DNA of 64,000 nucleotides from the NCBI GenBank assembly GCA_033765305.1, contig JANRID010000021.1:1-64000 (forward strand), given 5' to 3'. The notes beneath the pieces are model-generated. The model was given only the letters and a program-made list of their open reading frames with translations. It did no database searches and was not told the DNA's origin. Of the stretch, positions 56,127-64,000 are shown in pieces (the stretch's first letter is position 1; the number at the start of each line of letters is the position of its first letter). Origin of the DNA: RDXT01 sp033765305 (lineage in GTDB: Bacteria > Bacteroidota > Bacteroidia > J057). The position numbers and the translations under genes are program-made.

Positions 56127-56168
56127 CTGTATCTTCGCACATCAGTCCCGACCGACGCGCTACCGGAT

Positions 56169-57773
56169 ATGAAACCCACCCTGCTCAGCCTGCTGATTCT
56201 GCTGGCTTCTGTTCCGCTCCAGGCCCAGACCGAACTGGATGCGCTCCGCTATTCCCAGTATGGCCTTGCCGGCACCGCCCGGTCCCGCGCGTCCGGCGGC
56301 GCATTTTCGGCGGTGGGCGCCGATATGAGCGCCGGGGCGCTCAACCCCGCCGGCTTCGGCCTGCTCCGGAACTCCGTGTTCACGATCTCTCCGGAGTATA
56401 CCGTCGATGCCAATCAGCTCCGCTACCTCGATGCATCCGGCACGGCTTCCACCGGCAAGTTCCGCCTCGGCGGCTTCGGCGCGGCGTTTACCACCCGCAA
56501 CGACTACGGCGCCGAAGCGGAAGAAGAGCCCCAGTCCCGCGGGCTGGTTTCCTATACTTTTGCCCTGGGCTACCACCAGGCGGAATCGTACGAGCGCGAG
56601 CTGCTGGCGCAGGATGCCTTCAATCCGTACAGTTCCATCACTAACCGCTTTGCCGAGCGGGCGGAAGGGACCTTTTACAACAGCCTGGCTGCCGGCTCGC
56701 TGGAGCAGGTGGCATTCAACCTGCTGCTCATCGACACCATCGCCGGCACCGGCGGATCGTCCTACTTCGGCGCAGCCGACCGCGGCCAGGTGGGCCAGAC
56801 CATCCAGCGGCAGGAGGAAGGGCGGAAAAACGAATGGTTTTTTTCCCTGGGCGGCAACTTCGATGACCGGCTCTACATCGGCGCCTCCGTCAATTTTCAG
56901 ACCCTGCGCTACAGCCAGGTATTCAATTTCAACGAGGAAGACGTGCTGAGCCTGTACGAATTTTACGATCCGTACGGCGTCAACGGCTTTCCGCTCGAAA
57001 TTCCGATGAATTCGCTGCGCTTCACAGACGAATTTTCGACCACGGGCTCCGGCGTCAACGGCAATCTGGGCGTGATCGTGCGGGCGTCGGATGCGTTCCG
57101 CTTCGGCCTGAGCGGCCAGACGCCTACCCTCATTTCGCTCACGGACGAATTCATCAGCACCCTGACCCACAACCTGACCCTCAACCCTTCGACGGGCGGG
57201 CAGGAATTTTCGGACAACACCGGGGAAGGCACCTTTTCGTACACCTTGCGCACACCGGGCCGCGTGACCCTGGGCGGCATGTGGCAGCTGGGCAAATCCG
57301 GATTTTTCTCGGCGGATGTGGACTACTACAACTACCGCAGCGCCCGGCTGTCGAGCGCCGAGCGCAGCATCAACAGTCCGGGCTATTACGCATTCACTGC
57401 TGAAAATGGCCGCATCCGCGACCTGTACCGCCAGACGCTCAACGCCCGCCTTGGCGGCGAGCTGCGCAGCGGCGTGCTCCGGCTGCGCGCCGGAGGAGCC
57501 TGGTACATGAGCCCGCTCGATGCGGAGGCCAGCCAGTATCTCGATTACGAAAACCTGCAGACGCTGCTGAGCATCAATGGATCGCGAAAAATGCTCACTG
57601 GCGGCCTCGGCATCAGGCAACCGAATTTCTTCCTCGACGTTTCGTATGTATACCAGCTTCAGACGGACAAATTCAGTCCGTATGTGACCCAATCCGCCGA
57701 AATCTTCCAGCCCACTGCTGTCGCCCGCCGAATTACCCACCAACTGATGACGACAGCGGGATTTACCTTTTAA
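56169..57773 (+). CDS. FadL/OmpP1-type outer-membrane transport protein
   Basis: A 534-residue outer-membrane protein: signal peptide (MKPTLLSLLILLASVPLQAQ), the N-terminal 'GGAFSAVGADMSAGALNPAG' plug-like segment, and many amphipathic strands ending TAGFTF. The family (FadL, TodX, OmpP1) imports hydrophobic molecules such as long-chain fatty acids or aromatics. A TATCTTCG near-match to the -7 consensus lies at about 56130. No metabolic partner is adjacent, so the ligand is unassigned. Confidence 0.92.
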   Translation: MKPTLLSLLILLASVPLQAQTELDALRYSQYGLAGTARSRASGGAFSAVGADMSAGALNPAGFGLLRNSVFTISPEYTVDANQLRYLDASGTASTGKFRLGGFGAAFTTRNDYGAEAEEEPQSRGLVSYTFALGYHQAESYERELLAQDAFNPYSSITNRFAERAEGTFYNSLAAGSLEQVAFNLLLIDTIAGTGGSSYFGAADRGQVGQTIQRQEEGRKNEWFFSLGGNFDDRLYIGASVNFQTLRYSQVFNFNEEDVLSLYEFYDPYGVNGFPLEIPMNSLRFTDEFSTTGSGVNGNLGVIVRASDAFRFGLSGQTPTLISLTDEFISTLTHNLTLNPSTGGQEFSDNTGEGTFSYTLRTPGRVTLGGMWQLGKSGFFSADVDYYNYRSARLSSAERSINSPGYYAFTAENGRIRDLYRQTLNARLGGELRSGVLRLRAGGAWYMSPLDAEASQYLDYENLQTLLSINGSRKMLTGGLGIRQPNFFLDVSYVYQLQTDKFSPYVTQSAEIFQPTAVARRITHQLMTTAGFTF

Positions 57774-57832
57774 CCCCTGACCGAATGCAGCACTGATCTA
57801 CCGCGACGTGCATTAACATGAGGTGAGAAGTT

Positions 57833-58090
57833 ATGAGGAATCCGATCCCCCAGATCGTCTCCGACGAGCTGTACCAGACGCTTGTGGAGTTCAATCTGCT
57901 CAACCGCAAAGTGCTGCGGGATTTCGACATCAAGCGGCGCTACAAGGCCCACCGGGACCGGGGGCTCCGTTCGGCGGAGGCCATCGAAGCCTTGCTCGAA
58001 GAATATCCGTACCTGCAGTTCGATACCGTGCGGAAGATCGTGTACAGTGTGCGGCTTCCGGAGGAAGAGCAGGACACTGCCAGCGCGTAG
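57833..58090 (+). CDS. conserved-looking small protein of unknown function
   Basis: An 85-residue basic protein with two helices connected by LLNRKVLRDFDIKRRY and EAIEALLEEYPYLQFDTVRKIVYSVR, suggestive of a helix-turn-helix-like or small DNA/RNA-binding fold but without a recognised motif. No signal peptide. It is convergent with yqgE-like gene, 4 bases apart at their 3' ends. Function unknown. Confidence 0.75.
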   Translation: MRNPIPQIVSDELYQTLVEFNLLNRKVLRDFDIKRRYKAHRDRGLRSAEAIEALLEEYPYLQFDTVRKIVYSVRLPEEEQDTASA

Positions 58091-58094
58091 CGGA

Positions 58095-58655
58095 TCAGTT
58101 GAGCCGGGGGTCGGCCGGGTAATTGGCGATAATCCGGTATTTATCGCCGAGGCTGCGGAGCATCTGCTGCCAGATGCCCTGCACGTCGTCTGCGAAAACG
58201 AAGCCGGTGTTTTCCGGCGCTACGATCCAGGATTTGCGTTTCAGCTCGCTCTGCAGCTGGCCGGGGGCCCAGCCGGAGTAGCCTACAAAGAACCGGATTT
58301 CATCCGGATGCACCTGCCCGCCCTGCGCCATATGCTTCAGGGTATCGAAGTCGCCGCCCCAGTACAGGCCGTCATGCACCTGCTGGCTGCCGGGCAGGTG
58401 GCCGAGCCGGTGCACATAGTACAAGGTATGGCCCTCGACAGGCCCGCCCGAAAACACCGGCACATCCAGCGCCTCCATGTCGTCGATCAGCTCGCCGATC
58501 CGCAGCTTGAGGCGGCGGTTGAGGATGAAGCCTAGGCTGCCCTCCTTGCCGTGCTCGACGAGCAATACCACCGTACGCTGGAAGTTCTCATCCGCCATAA
58601 AGGGCTCGGAGATGAGAAAACGTCCTTTGGCCGGGCGGTATGCGCTGGTGATCAT
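58095..58655 (-). CDS. YqgE/AlgH family protein
   Basis: A 186-residue single-domain member of the UPF0301 family. Family segments: KGRFLISEPFMADENFQRTVVLL, EGSLGFILNRRL, VFSGGPVEGHTLYYVHR, VGYSGWAPGQLQSEL. Related proteins include Pseudomonas AlgH; the biochemical role is still unclear. Start at 58655. Its 3' end meets that of the small plus-strand gene. Confidence 0.93.
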   Translation of the reverse strand: MITSAYRPAKGRFLISEPFMADENFQRTVVLLVEHGKEGSLGFILNRRLKLRIGELIDDMEALDVPVFSGGPVEGHTLYYVHRLGHLPGSQQVHDGLYWGGDFDTLKHMAQGGQVHPDEIRFFVGYSGWAPGQLQSELKRKSWIVAPENTGFVFADDVQGIWQQMLRSLGDKYRIIANYPADPRLN

Positions 58656-58713
58656 ACGGGGTGCTGATTGATTGGCGTAAGATAGCAGATTCTGGCGGAG
58701 ACGCAAGGGCAGA

Positions 58714-60318
58714 TCAGCGGGATTCCTGGCTGTGGAGGAGGCGGAGCAGCACGCCATTGGTCCAGCCGAAGCCATCCTGGAGCGGATATTCGCCGCCGCC
58801 GGCGGTCAGGGACTGATCCACGACGTTGTACTTTTCCACCAGTTTGCCGGTTGCCCGGTAGACCCGGGTATTCTGTACGATCCAGCGGCGGCTGAGGTTG
58901 CCGGCGAGGGCATCGAGGCCGTATGCGCGCAGCCCTTCGATGGCGGCCCACTGGAGGGGGGCCCAGCCGTTGGGGGCATCCCATTGCTGGCCGGTGCTGA
59001 GGGGGGTAGTCAGGGCGCCGCCGGGAGCCAGGAGGCTGTCCTGCACCACCTGGGCCACCGCGCGCGCCTGCGCGGGGTCGGCCAGCCGCATCCAGAGGGG
59101 AAATACGGCAGCCAGCGAGAGGCGTGGGGAAGGGGCGCCGCTGCGCCACTCGCTGTCGGCGAAGCGTTTGCGGGCGGGATCCCAGCAGTACAGCAGGATG
59201 GCCCGCTTGCGGGACTGCGCGGCACCGGTGTACTGCGCCTGCTTGCGCGTATCGCCGGCCAGGCCTGCGGCTTCGGCGATGGTTTCTTCGAGGACCAGGA
59301 GGAGGCAGTTGAGATCGACAGGCGCCAGCTCGGTGGTGCGGATGCTGCCGAGATTGGCAGGATCGGCGAGCCAGCGGCTGCTGAAATCCCAGCCGGACTC
59401 GCAGGCGGCCCGGAGGTTTCGGTAGAGCGAATCGGGCGGCTGCGGAGCGCTGCGCGCCAGCTCCACATCCTCGCGGTAGGATTCCGGGCGGGGGCGGGGC
59501 TGGTCGTCCCAGTAGCGGTTCAGGACAGAGCCGTCGGGCATGCGGACTGCGCGCCGGTGCGCGCGGCGGGACTCGCTGAGGGTGCTGCTGCCATCCATCC
59601 AGAATGCATATTCGCGCTCCATGGCCGGCAGGTAGCGGGTGAGGGCGGAAATGCCTTCCGAATCTGCCAGCAGCCGCACCATCATGGCGAAAAAGGGCGG
59701 CTGCGAGCGGCCCAGGTAGTAGCTGCGGTTGCCGTTGGGGATGTGGCCGAGGGTATCGAGGAGGTAGGCGAAATTGTCCACCATGTTGCGGATGATGCGG
59801 GGGCCGCCGGGCGAGACCTGCAGGCCGAGCATGGTAAAGTAGCTGTCCCAGTAGTACACCTCGCCGAAGCGCCCGCCGGGCACAATGTAGGGGTAGGGGA
59901 GGGGGATGAGGCTGCTCAGCTGATGGCCGCTGTCAGGCCGGCGGGTAAGCACGGGCCAGAGGGCCTGGATATGGTCTTCCACCGGCCGGCTGGCATCGGC
60001 GGCAAATCCGGATGCAAAGCTGCGGGGCGGCTCGAAGTGCCGCATGACGAAGCTGTCGAGCCGGAATCCCGGCTGGCGCGACTCGGCCCCGTAGCGGGCC
60101 AGGATCTCGCCGGGCGGCAGCAGCGGGCGGCAGTCGGGGAAGGTTTTGGAGTCGGGGAAGATGCGTGCGCGCTGCACGGTATCGAACAGGGCGCCGAGCT
60201 GCTCGTCGGGGACCAGCAAAGCAGGCGCCGCGGATGCGGCAGGCGGTGCAGCGGCAGGCTCGGTGCGGCAGGCGGCCAGGCCTGCGGCCAGAAGACAGAT
60301 CAGGATACGGCTGTACAT
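58714..60318 (-). CDS. treA: trehalase, lipoprotein, GH37
   Basis: A 534-residue GH37 trehalase splitting trehalose into two glucose. Lipobox LAAC (Cys17) instead of the soluble periplasmic signal of E. coli TreA, so it is probably membrane-anchored. Both trehalase signatures are present: PGGRFGEVYYWDSYFTMLGL (about 147-166) and QWDAPNGWAPLQW; catalytic acids are expected in ESGWDFSSRW and GGGEYPLQDGFGW. Length is close to E. coli TreA. Divergent from the ECF sigma gene, sharing a 160-base intergenic region. Confidence 0.97.
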   Translation of the reverse strand: MYSRILICLLAAGLAACRTEPAAAPPAASAAPALLVPDEQLGALFDTVQRARIFPDSKTFPDCRPLLPPGEILARYGAESRQPGFRLDSFVMRHFEPPRSFASGFAADASRPVEDHIQALWPVLTRRPDSGHQLSSLIPLPYPYIVPGGRFGEVYYWDSYFTMLGLQVSPGGPRIIRNMVDNFAYLLDTLGHIPNGNRSYYLGRSQPPFFAMMVRLLADSEGISALTRYLPAMEREYAFWMDGSSTLSESRRAHRRAVRMPDGSVLNRYWDDQPRPRPESYREDVELARSAPQPPDSLYRNLRAACESGWDFSSRWLADPANLGSIRTTELAPVDLNCLLLVLEETIAEAAGLAGDTRKQAQYTGAAQSRKRAILLYCWDPARKRFADSEWRSGAPSPRLSLAAVFPLWMRLADPAQARAVAQVVQDSLLAPGGALTTPLSTGQQWDAPNGWAPLQWAAIEGLRAYGLDALAGNLSRRWIVQNTRVYRATGKLVEKYNVVDQSLTAGGGEYPLQDGFGWTNGVLLRLLHSQESR

Positions 60319-60480
60319 GGCGATGGGAACGGCAGCGAGGTTCATTGCGGGTAAGTTACACATTTGATTCAGGCGGCCAAATCCGGCATTCATTCCCGCT
60401 TTGGCCAGTTTCATCCCGATCAGGTGGAAACGTATGGAATCCGCTCCGAATTTAGACGTATGCTGATTATCTGAATTGCC

Positions 60481-61056
60481 ATGAGCCCGCTTGTATCTAC
60501 CGCCATGCCCTACCACACCCCGGCCCTGAACGCGCTGATCGATCAGAGCCGCGCCGGGGACCGCCGCGCACAGCTGCGCCTCTACCAGCAGTACCGCCAG
60601 GCCATGCTGCGGGTTGCCGCCCGCATCACCGGCGATCCGGCTGACGCCGAGGACGTGCTGCAGGAGTCCTTCGTGCGCGCATTCCGCGGCCTGGCGGGGT
60701 TCCGGGGCCAGTCCACCTTCGGGGCCTGGCTCAAGCGCATTGTGGTCCACACGGCGCTGAACCACCGCCGCCGCCGCCGGCTGGAGCTGGTGCCGCTCAG
60801 CACGGCACATCTGGAAATGCCTGAAGACCAGCCGGCTGTATCCGTTTGGGCGGGACCGTCGCAGCCGCTGCGCCATGCCCTTGCCCAACTGCCCGAAGGC
60901 TACCGCCAGGTGCTGCAGCTCTACGTCTTCGAGGGCTACGACCACGAAGAAATTGCCCATATCCTCCAGATTTCCGAAGCTACCTCCAAGTCCCAGTTCT
61001 GCCGGGCTAAAAAGAAGCTCCGCGAACTGGTCTCCAACCCCTTTCCCAACGCCTGA
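60481..61056 (+). CDS. ECF-type RNA polymerase sigma factor
   Basis: A 191-residue sigma-70 family factor of extracytoplasmic-function type. Region 2 (LYQQYRQAMLRVAARI, DAEDVLQESFVRAFRGL, FGAWLKRIVVHTALNHRR) and region 4 (LPEGYRQVLQLYVFEGYDHEEIAHILQISEATSKSQFCRAKKKL) are complete, with no region 1 or 3. ATG 60481 or 60505 may be the start. It is followed, with a 6-base gap, by an exported DUF4097-like protein, with no anti-sigma factor gene between or adjacent. Upstream is trehalase on the opposite strand. Confidence 0.95.
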   Translation: MSPLVSTAMPYHTPALNALIDQSRAGDRRAQLRLYQQYRQAMLRVAARITGDPADAEDVLQESFVRAFRGLAGFRGQSTFGAWLKRIVVHTALNHRRRRRLELVPLSTAHLEMPEDQPAVSVWAGPSQPLRHALAQLPEGYRQVLQLYVFEGYDHEEIAHILQISEATSKSQFCRAKKKLRELVSNPFPNA

Positions 61057-61062
61057 TTTGCC

Positions 61063-62181
61063 ATGAAACACCTGCCGATTACCGCCCTGCTGCTGGCTGC
61101 CGGCCTGACCGCCGCCGCCCAGGCCCAGAATCCATTGCTCCTCCAGCCCCGCGACCATACCCGGATACTGGAGCAATCCTACGAGCTCGATCCCGGCGCT
61201 GCCGCCGCCCTCGCCAACCGCTACGGAAACCTCTACGTCAATACTGTGCCCGACGGCCCGCTGCGCGTGCGCCTGACCATCACCAGCCGAGGCACGGACA
61301 GCCTCAAGACCCTGGCCAAGCTGGAGCAGATCGTCCTGGCCGAAACCTATGAAAATGGCCGCGTCCGCATCGAGCCGGGTGCCGGTCAGCAGCTCGGCGG
61401 CATGGAACTCCTGCAGGGCATGAGCATCCAGATGGATGTGGAGGCCCCTGCCGGGCATCCGCTGGCACTCTCCCTGATCCGGGGCGACCTGCACCTCGAT
61501 ACCCGCACGGAGCCGGTGGACATCGACCTCAAGCACGGCAGCCTCTTCGGCAACAGCCTGCTGGCCGAAGGCAACAGCATCCGCGCCGTCAATGCCGTCT
61601 GCTCCTTCGATTCCATCACCTCCGCCCGGCTGGACCTGCGCGAAAGCGAATGGACCCTGCGGGCTGCCGGCACGCTGGACCTGAAGGCCGAATCCTCGCG
61701 CACCGATCTGGCATCTGTGCAGACGCTGCGCACGGATACCCGCGTCGGCGACCTGCACGTGGGCCGGGTACAGGAGATCCGCGGCAGCTACGATGCGACC
61801 AAGATGCTCATCGATCAGATCGGGCAGCGCTGCGTGCTCTCGGGCCGGCTGGCGCCGGCGATGGAAATCGGCAGCCTGTCGCCGGGCTTCGATACGCTGG
61901 CCATCACCAGCTTTGCCGCGCCGGTGCGGATTCAGACGCCGGAGGAGACCGTATTCGAGCTGGATGCGCGGGTGGAGCGCGCCGAGCTGACGGCTGAAGG
62001 CTACTACACCCTGCTGGCGCCCAAGCAGGCGGAAGACAAGCGCGCCGTGCGGCGCTACCACATCCAGCCGGAAACCGATGGGGCCCGGATGGCGGCGCCC
62101 GCCGGCGTCATCCGCATCGACAGCAGGATGGGTGCGGTGAAGATCAAAAAGACTGCCCAGACGGGCCTGACTGAGCGCTGA
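61063..62181 (+). CDS. exported DUF4097-like protein coupled to the sigma factor
   Basis: A 372-residue exported protein: signal peptide (MKHLPITALLLAAGLTAAAQAQ) then a long beta-helix-like series of short repeated strands (LDLRESEWTLRAAGTLDLKAESSRTDLASVQ), the pattern of DUF4097/adhesin-like proteins. In many Bacteroidota such proteins follow an ECF sigma factor and an anti-sigma factor. Here the 6-base gap to the sigma gene implies tight coupling, so the protein may be a target or an accessory of the sigma response. It has no membrane anchor or cytoplasmic domain with which to hold the sigma factor, so it is not itself a plausible anti-sigma factor. Confidence 0.8.
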   Translation: MKHLPITALLLAAGLTAAAQAQNPLLLQPRDHTRILEQSYELDPGAAAALANRYGNLYVNTVPDGPLRVRLTITSRGTDSLKTLAKLEQIVLAETYENGRVRIEPGAGQQLGGMELLQGMSIQMDVEAPAGHPLALSLIRGDLHLDTRTEPVDIDLKHGSLFGNSLLAEGNSIRAVNAVCSFDSITSARLDLRESEWTLRAAGTLDLKAESSRTDLASVQTLRTDTRVGDLHVGRVQEIRGSYDATKMLIDQIGQRCVLSGRLAPAMEIGSLSPGFDTLAITSFAAPVRIQTPEETVFELDARVERAELTAEGYYTLLAPKQAEDKRAVRRYHIQPETDGARMAAPAGVIRIDSRMGAVKIKKTAQTGLTER

Positions 62182-62198
62182 ACGTGCATCATACCGGA

Positions 62199-62222
62199 AC
62201 GGGCCCCGCATGCGGGGCCCGT
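62199..62222. terminator. bidirectional terminator, 24-base perfect palindrome
   Basis: ACGGGCCCCGCA joined to its exact inverse complement, with no spacer, between the convergent DUF4097-like and lysA genes. Confidence 0.7.
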
Positions 62223-62242
62223 ATGCCATTGAGCGGGCAGGC

Positions 62243-63502
62243 TCAGAACTCCAGCGCGATCTGATGCCGCAGCAGATCGTCGAAGGTTTCGCGCTCGCGG
62301 ATCAGCTTTGCCTGCCCGTTGACGATGAGGACCTCGGCAGGCCGCAGGCGGGAGTTGTAGTTGGAGCTCATCGTGTAGCCATAGGCGCCGGCGTTGCGCA
62401 GGCAGATGAGGTCGCCCTCGCGGACTTCGTGGAGCTTGCGGTCCCAGCCGAAGGTGTCTGTTTCGCAGATATAACCCACGACGGTGTAGATGCGCGGCGT
62501 GCCTTCGGGGTTGGACAGGTTGAGCAGCTCGTGATGCCCGCCGTACATCATCGGGCGGATGAAGTGGTTGAGCCCCGAATCGACTCCCACGAATACCGTG
62601 GAAGGCGTCGGCTTGATTACGTTGACCGGCATGAGGAAAAAGCCCGATTCGCTCACGAGGTATTTGCCCGGCTCGAACCAGAGCTCCACCGCCTTTCCGT
62701 ATTCCGCACAGAACTGCCCGTAGGTTTCGCGGAGCTGATCGCCCACCTCCATGAGGTCGGTCGTCACATCGCCTTCCTTGTAGCCGACTTTGAAGCCGCT
62801 GCCGAAGTCGATGAATTCGAGGCCCTCGAATTCCCGCGCCAGGTCGAACATGATGTTTGCGCCCTGGAGATATACCCCGGCATCGAGGATATCGGAGCCG
62901 GTGTGCACATGCAGGCCGGCGACGCGGAGCTGATGGGCTTTGATGACGCGCTGCACGTGGCGGCGCTGGTAGACGGAGATTCCGAATTTGGAATCGATGT
63001 GGCCGACCTGGATCTTGTTGTTGCCGCCGGCGTAGAGGTGCGGATTGAAGCGGATGCAGATGGGCACCGAACTGCCGTACACATTGCCGAACTGCTCCAG
63101 GAGGGGGATATTGTCGAGGTTGATGACCACGCCGAGCCGGACAGCTTCCTGGATTTCGGCGAAGGACACACAGTTGGGCGTAAAGATGATGTCTTCGGGG
63201 CGGAATCCGGCATGCAGCCCCAGGCGAACCTCGCCGATGGAGACGGTGTCGAGCCCGGCGCCGAGGTGCTTCATCCATTTGAGGATGCTGAGGTTGCTGA
63301 GGGCTTTGACGGGGTATTTGACCTTGCAGTTCAGGCCCTGGAAGGCGCGGATGAGATGCTGGTATTTGTGCCGGATGGTCTCCGCGTCATAGACGAAGAG
63401 CGGCGCGCCGTACTGGGCGGCGGTTTCCAGCAGATCGACCCCCTGGATGCGGTAGCGTCCGTCTGTCAGGTGCAGGCCGTGGGCATAGGTGAGAGATTCC
63501 AT
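62243..63502 (-). CDS. lysA: diaminopimelate decarboxylase
   Basis: A 419-residue fold-III PLP enzyme converting meso-diaminopimelate to lysine, the last step of lysine synthesis. PLP-binding K66 lies in VKYPVKALSN, the GSGFKVGY glycine-rich motif binds the phosphate, HVHTGS is near the middle, and the C-terminal YICETDTFGWDRKL and NAGAYGYTMSSNYNSRLRP segments complete the active site at the dimer interface. Length normal. It is followed on the minus strand side by a hairpin but not clearly by an operon partner. Confidence 0.97.
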   Translation of the reverse strand: MESLTYAHGLHLTDGRYRIQGVDLLETAAQYGAPLFVYDAETIRHKYQHLIRAFQGLNCKVKYPVKALSNLSILKWMKHLGAGLDTVSIGEVRLGLHAGFRPEDIIFTPNCVSFAEIQEAVRLGVVINLDNIPLLEQFGNVYGSSVPICIRFNPHLYAGGNNKIQVGHIDSKFGISVYQRRHVQRVIKAHQLRVAGLHVHTGSDILDAGVYLQGANIMFDLAREFEGLEFIDFGSGFKVGYKEGDVTTDLMEVGDQLRETYGQFCAEYGKAVELWFEPGKYLVSESGFFLMPVNVIKPTPSTVFVGVDSGLNHFIRPMMYGGHHELLNLSNPEGTPRIYTVVGYICETDTFGWDRKLHEVREGDLICLRNAGAYGYTMSSNYNSRLRPAEVLIVNGQAKLIRERETFDDLLRHQIALEF

Positions 63503-63565
63503 ACAGAATATAGTGAAACAGCAGCAATGGTCGGAAAGGCGGCAGGCAGGCGCACAAGCGGGCAG

Positions 63566-63581
63566 CCCCGGCGGAGCCGGG
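63566..63581 (-). terminator. weak hairpin between partial gene and lysA
   Basis: CCCGGC/GCCGGG with a 3-base loop at 63567-63581, just after the partial minus-strand gene. No T-run, so weak. Confidence 0.35.
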
Positions 63582-63611
63582 CCTGGCGCGGGGACACACG
63601 GGTCCTGCGGA

Positions 63612-64000
63612 TCAGCGTTTGGAAGCTTCGGGTTTGAGGAAGCGGGCCATCCAGGTAGAGGAAAGGGGCACCTCCCAGCGGCTCAGGTCGTCGCTCTGGC
63701 CGAGGGTGTGGTCGAAGACGGGGGTGCCGGCATGCAGGAGGCCGGTTTCGATGGCGGACTTCAGCTCGCGGTGGTGGAGCTGGCAGATGGCGCCCTCGGC
63801 GTCGCGGTAGAAGAGGATGCCGGGATCCAGAACCGAGAGGTCCTGGGCGCGCAGGGTTTCCTCGACAGCTTTGCGCATGGAGTCGATGGAGCAGCCGGAA
63901 GGGCGGTGGTCCTGCGGATCGGCCTGCACGAGCACAAAGCGCCCGTGCCGCACGTCGAAGGCCCCCCGGACGGGCTCGCCGTGGGTTTTCCAGCGCTGGA
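63612..64000 (-). CDS. conserved Bacteroidota hypothetical, 5' end outside window
   Basis: The frame continues to the right edge, so the gene is cut there; 129 codons are visible. The in-frame codon at 63953 is a GTG, but coding continues upstream (residues WKTHGEPVRGAFDVRHGRF span it), so it is not the start. Conserved-looking landmarks are HGEPVRG, RFVLVQADPQ, PSGCSIDSMRKAVE and DPGILFYRD, a pattern I associate with a small cytosolic protein widespread in Bacteroidota with no assigned function. No signal peptide can be judged without the start. Confidence 0.7.
   Translation of the reverse strand, partial: QRWKTHGEPVRGAFDVRHGRFVLVQADPQDHRPSGCSIDSMRKAVEETLRAQDLSVLDPGILFYRDAEGAICQLHHRELKSAIETGLLHAGTPVFDHTLGQSDDLSRWEVPLSSTWMARFLKPEASKR

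Noticed and set aside
54598..56142. A 514-codon open frame antisense to the surface lipoprotein
   Set aside because: Arg/Ala/Gly/Pro-rich low-complexity reading of the repeat region; no start context or motif.
60319..62229. Upstream extension of the trehalase frame to 62229
   Set aside because: It runs antisense to the sigma factor and DUF4097-like genes; a clear lipoprotein start exists at 60318.

Overview
The window looks like chromosome of a GC-rich member of the Bacteroidota, perhaps a Saprospiria/Lewinella-like lineage; the genus is not resolved. Supporting signs are at least six secreted proteins ending in a type IX secretion (T9SS) type A sorting domain (PNP motif plus a short basic or VKP-like tail), lipoproteins typical of the phylum, a SecA with an enlarged N-terminal region, families best known from Bacteroidota (head-GIN/DUF2807, GSCFA, DUF5723-like and DUF6029-like barrels), and several -7 elements of the Bacteroidota type TAnnTTTG. 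No rRNA, tRNA, CRISPR array, prophage or insertion sequence was recognised.

Layout. 1-1.7 kb is an AT-richer accessory patch: a HEAT-repeat fragment running off the left edge, a tiny T9SS protein with one YD motif, and a PIN-toxin/antitoxin pair. 1.8-9.9 kb is a minus-strand block of exported proteins: a GH10 xylanase lipoprotein, an unknown lipoprotein, a beta-propeller-like T9SS protein, and two tandem 719-residue Asp-box T9SS paralogues. 10.2-23.6 kb is mostly plus strand: an esterase with an EF-hand-like loop, DedA protein, CPA2 antiporter, HtrA-like protease, a 786-residue glycine-rich T9SS protein, lipoprotein, DUF5723-like barrel, TPR hybrid histidine kinase and a cupin. 23.6-24.8 kb holds a C5 DNA methyltransferase with what looks like the C-terminal stub of a deleted restriction enzyme. 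25-38.9 kb mixes housekeeping (glnS, secA, an inositol monophosphatase family enzyme) with a thioredoxin-TPR protein, a head-GIN lipoprotein, a ParA ATPase lacking ParB, an orphan oligopeptide-binding lipoprotein, a GH26 enzyme, and a three-gene group ending in a membrane-anchored winged-helix regulator of inverted ToxR topology. 39-49.3 kb contains envelope and small-metabolism genes (VOC protein, DUF6029-like barrel, lysozyme-like enzyme, GNAT, thioredoxin-TPR, glucose/sorbosone-type dehydrogenase, OmpA lipoprotein, GSCFA). 49.3-53.4 kb has a CNNM/CorC transporter-like protein and a two-gene redox module (polytopic 4Fe-4S protein plus FAD oxidoreductase). 53.7-64 kb has membrane and surface proteins, FadL-type barrel, YqgE, periplasmic-type trehalase, an ECF sigma factor coupled to a DUF4097-like exported protein, lysA and a partial conserved gene.

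How it fits together: the region is dominated by envelope biology: export (SecA, T9SS cargo), outer-membrane barrels, peptidoglycan and lipoprotein functions, and scattered polysaccharide enzymes (GH10, GH26, trehalase) not organised into a polysaccharide utilisation locus. The best candidates for something undescribed are the inverted ToxR-like regulator with its two small exported neighbours, the 4Fe-4S/FAD redox pair, the sigma factor/DUF4097-like pair with no recognisable anti-sigma factor, and the decayed restriction-modification locus. None can be called a new system from sequence alone.
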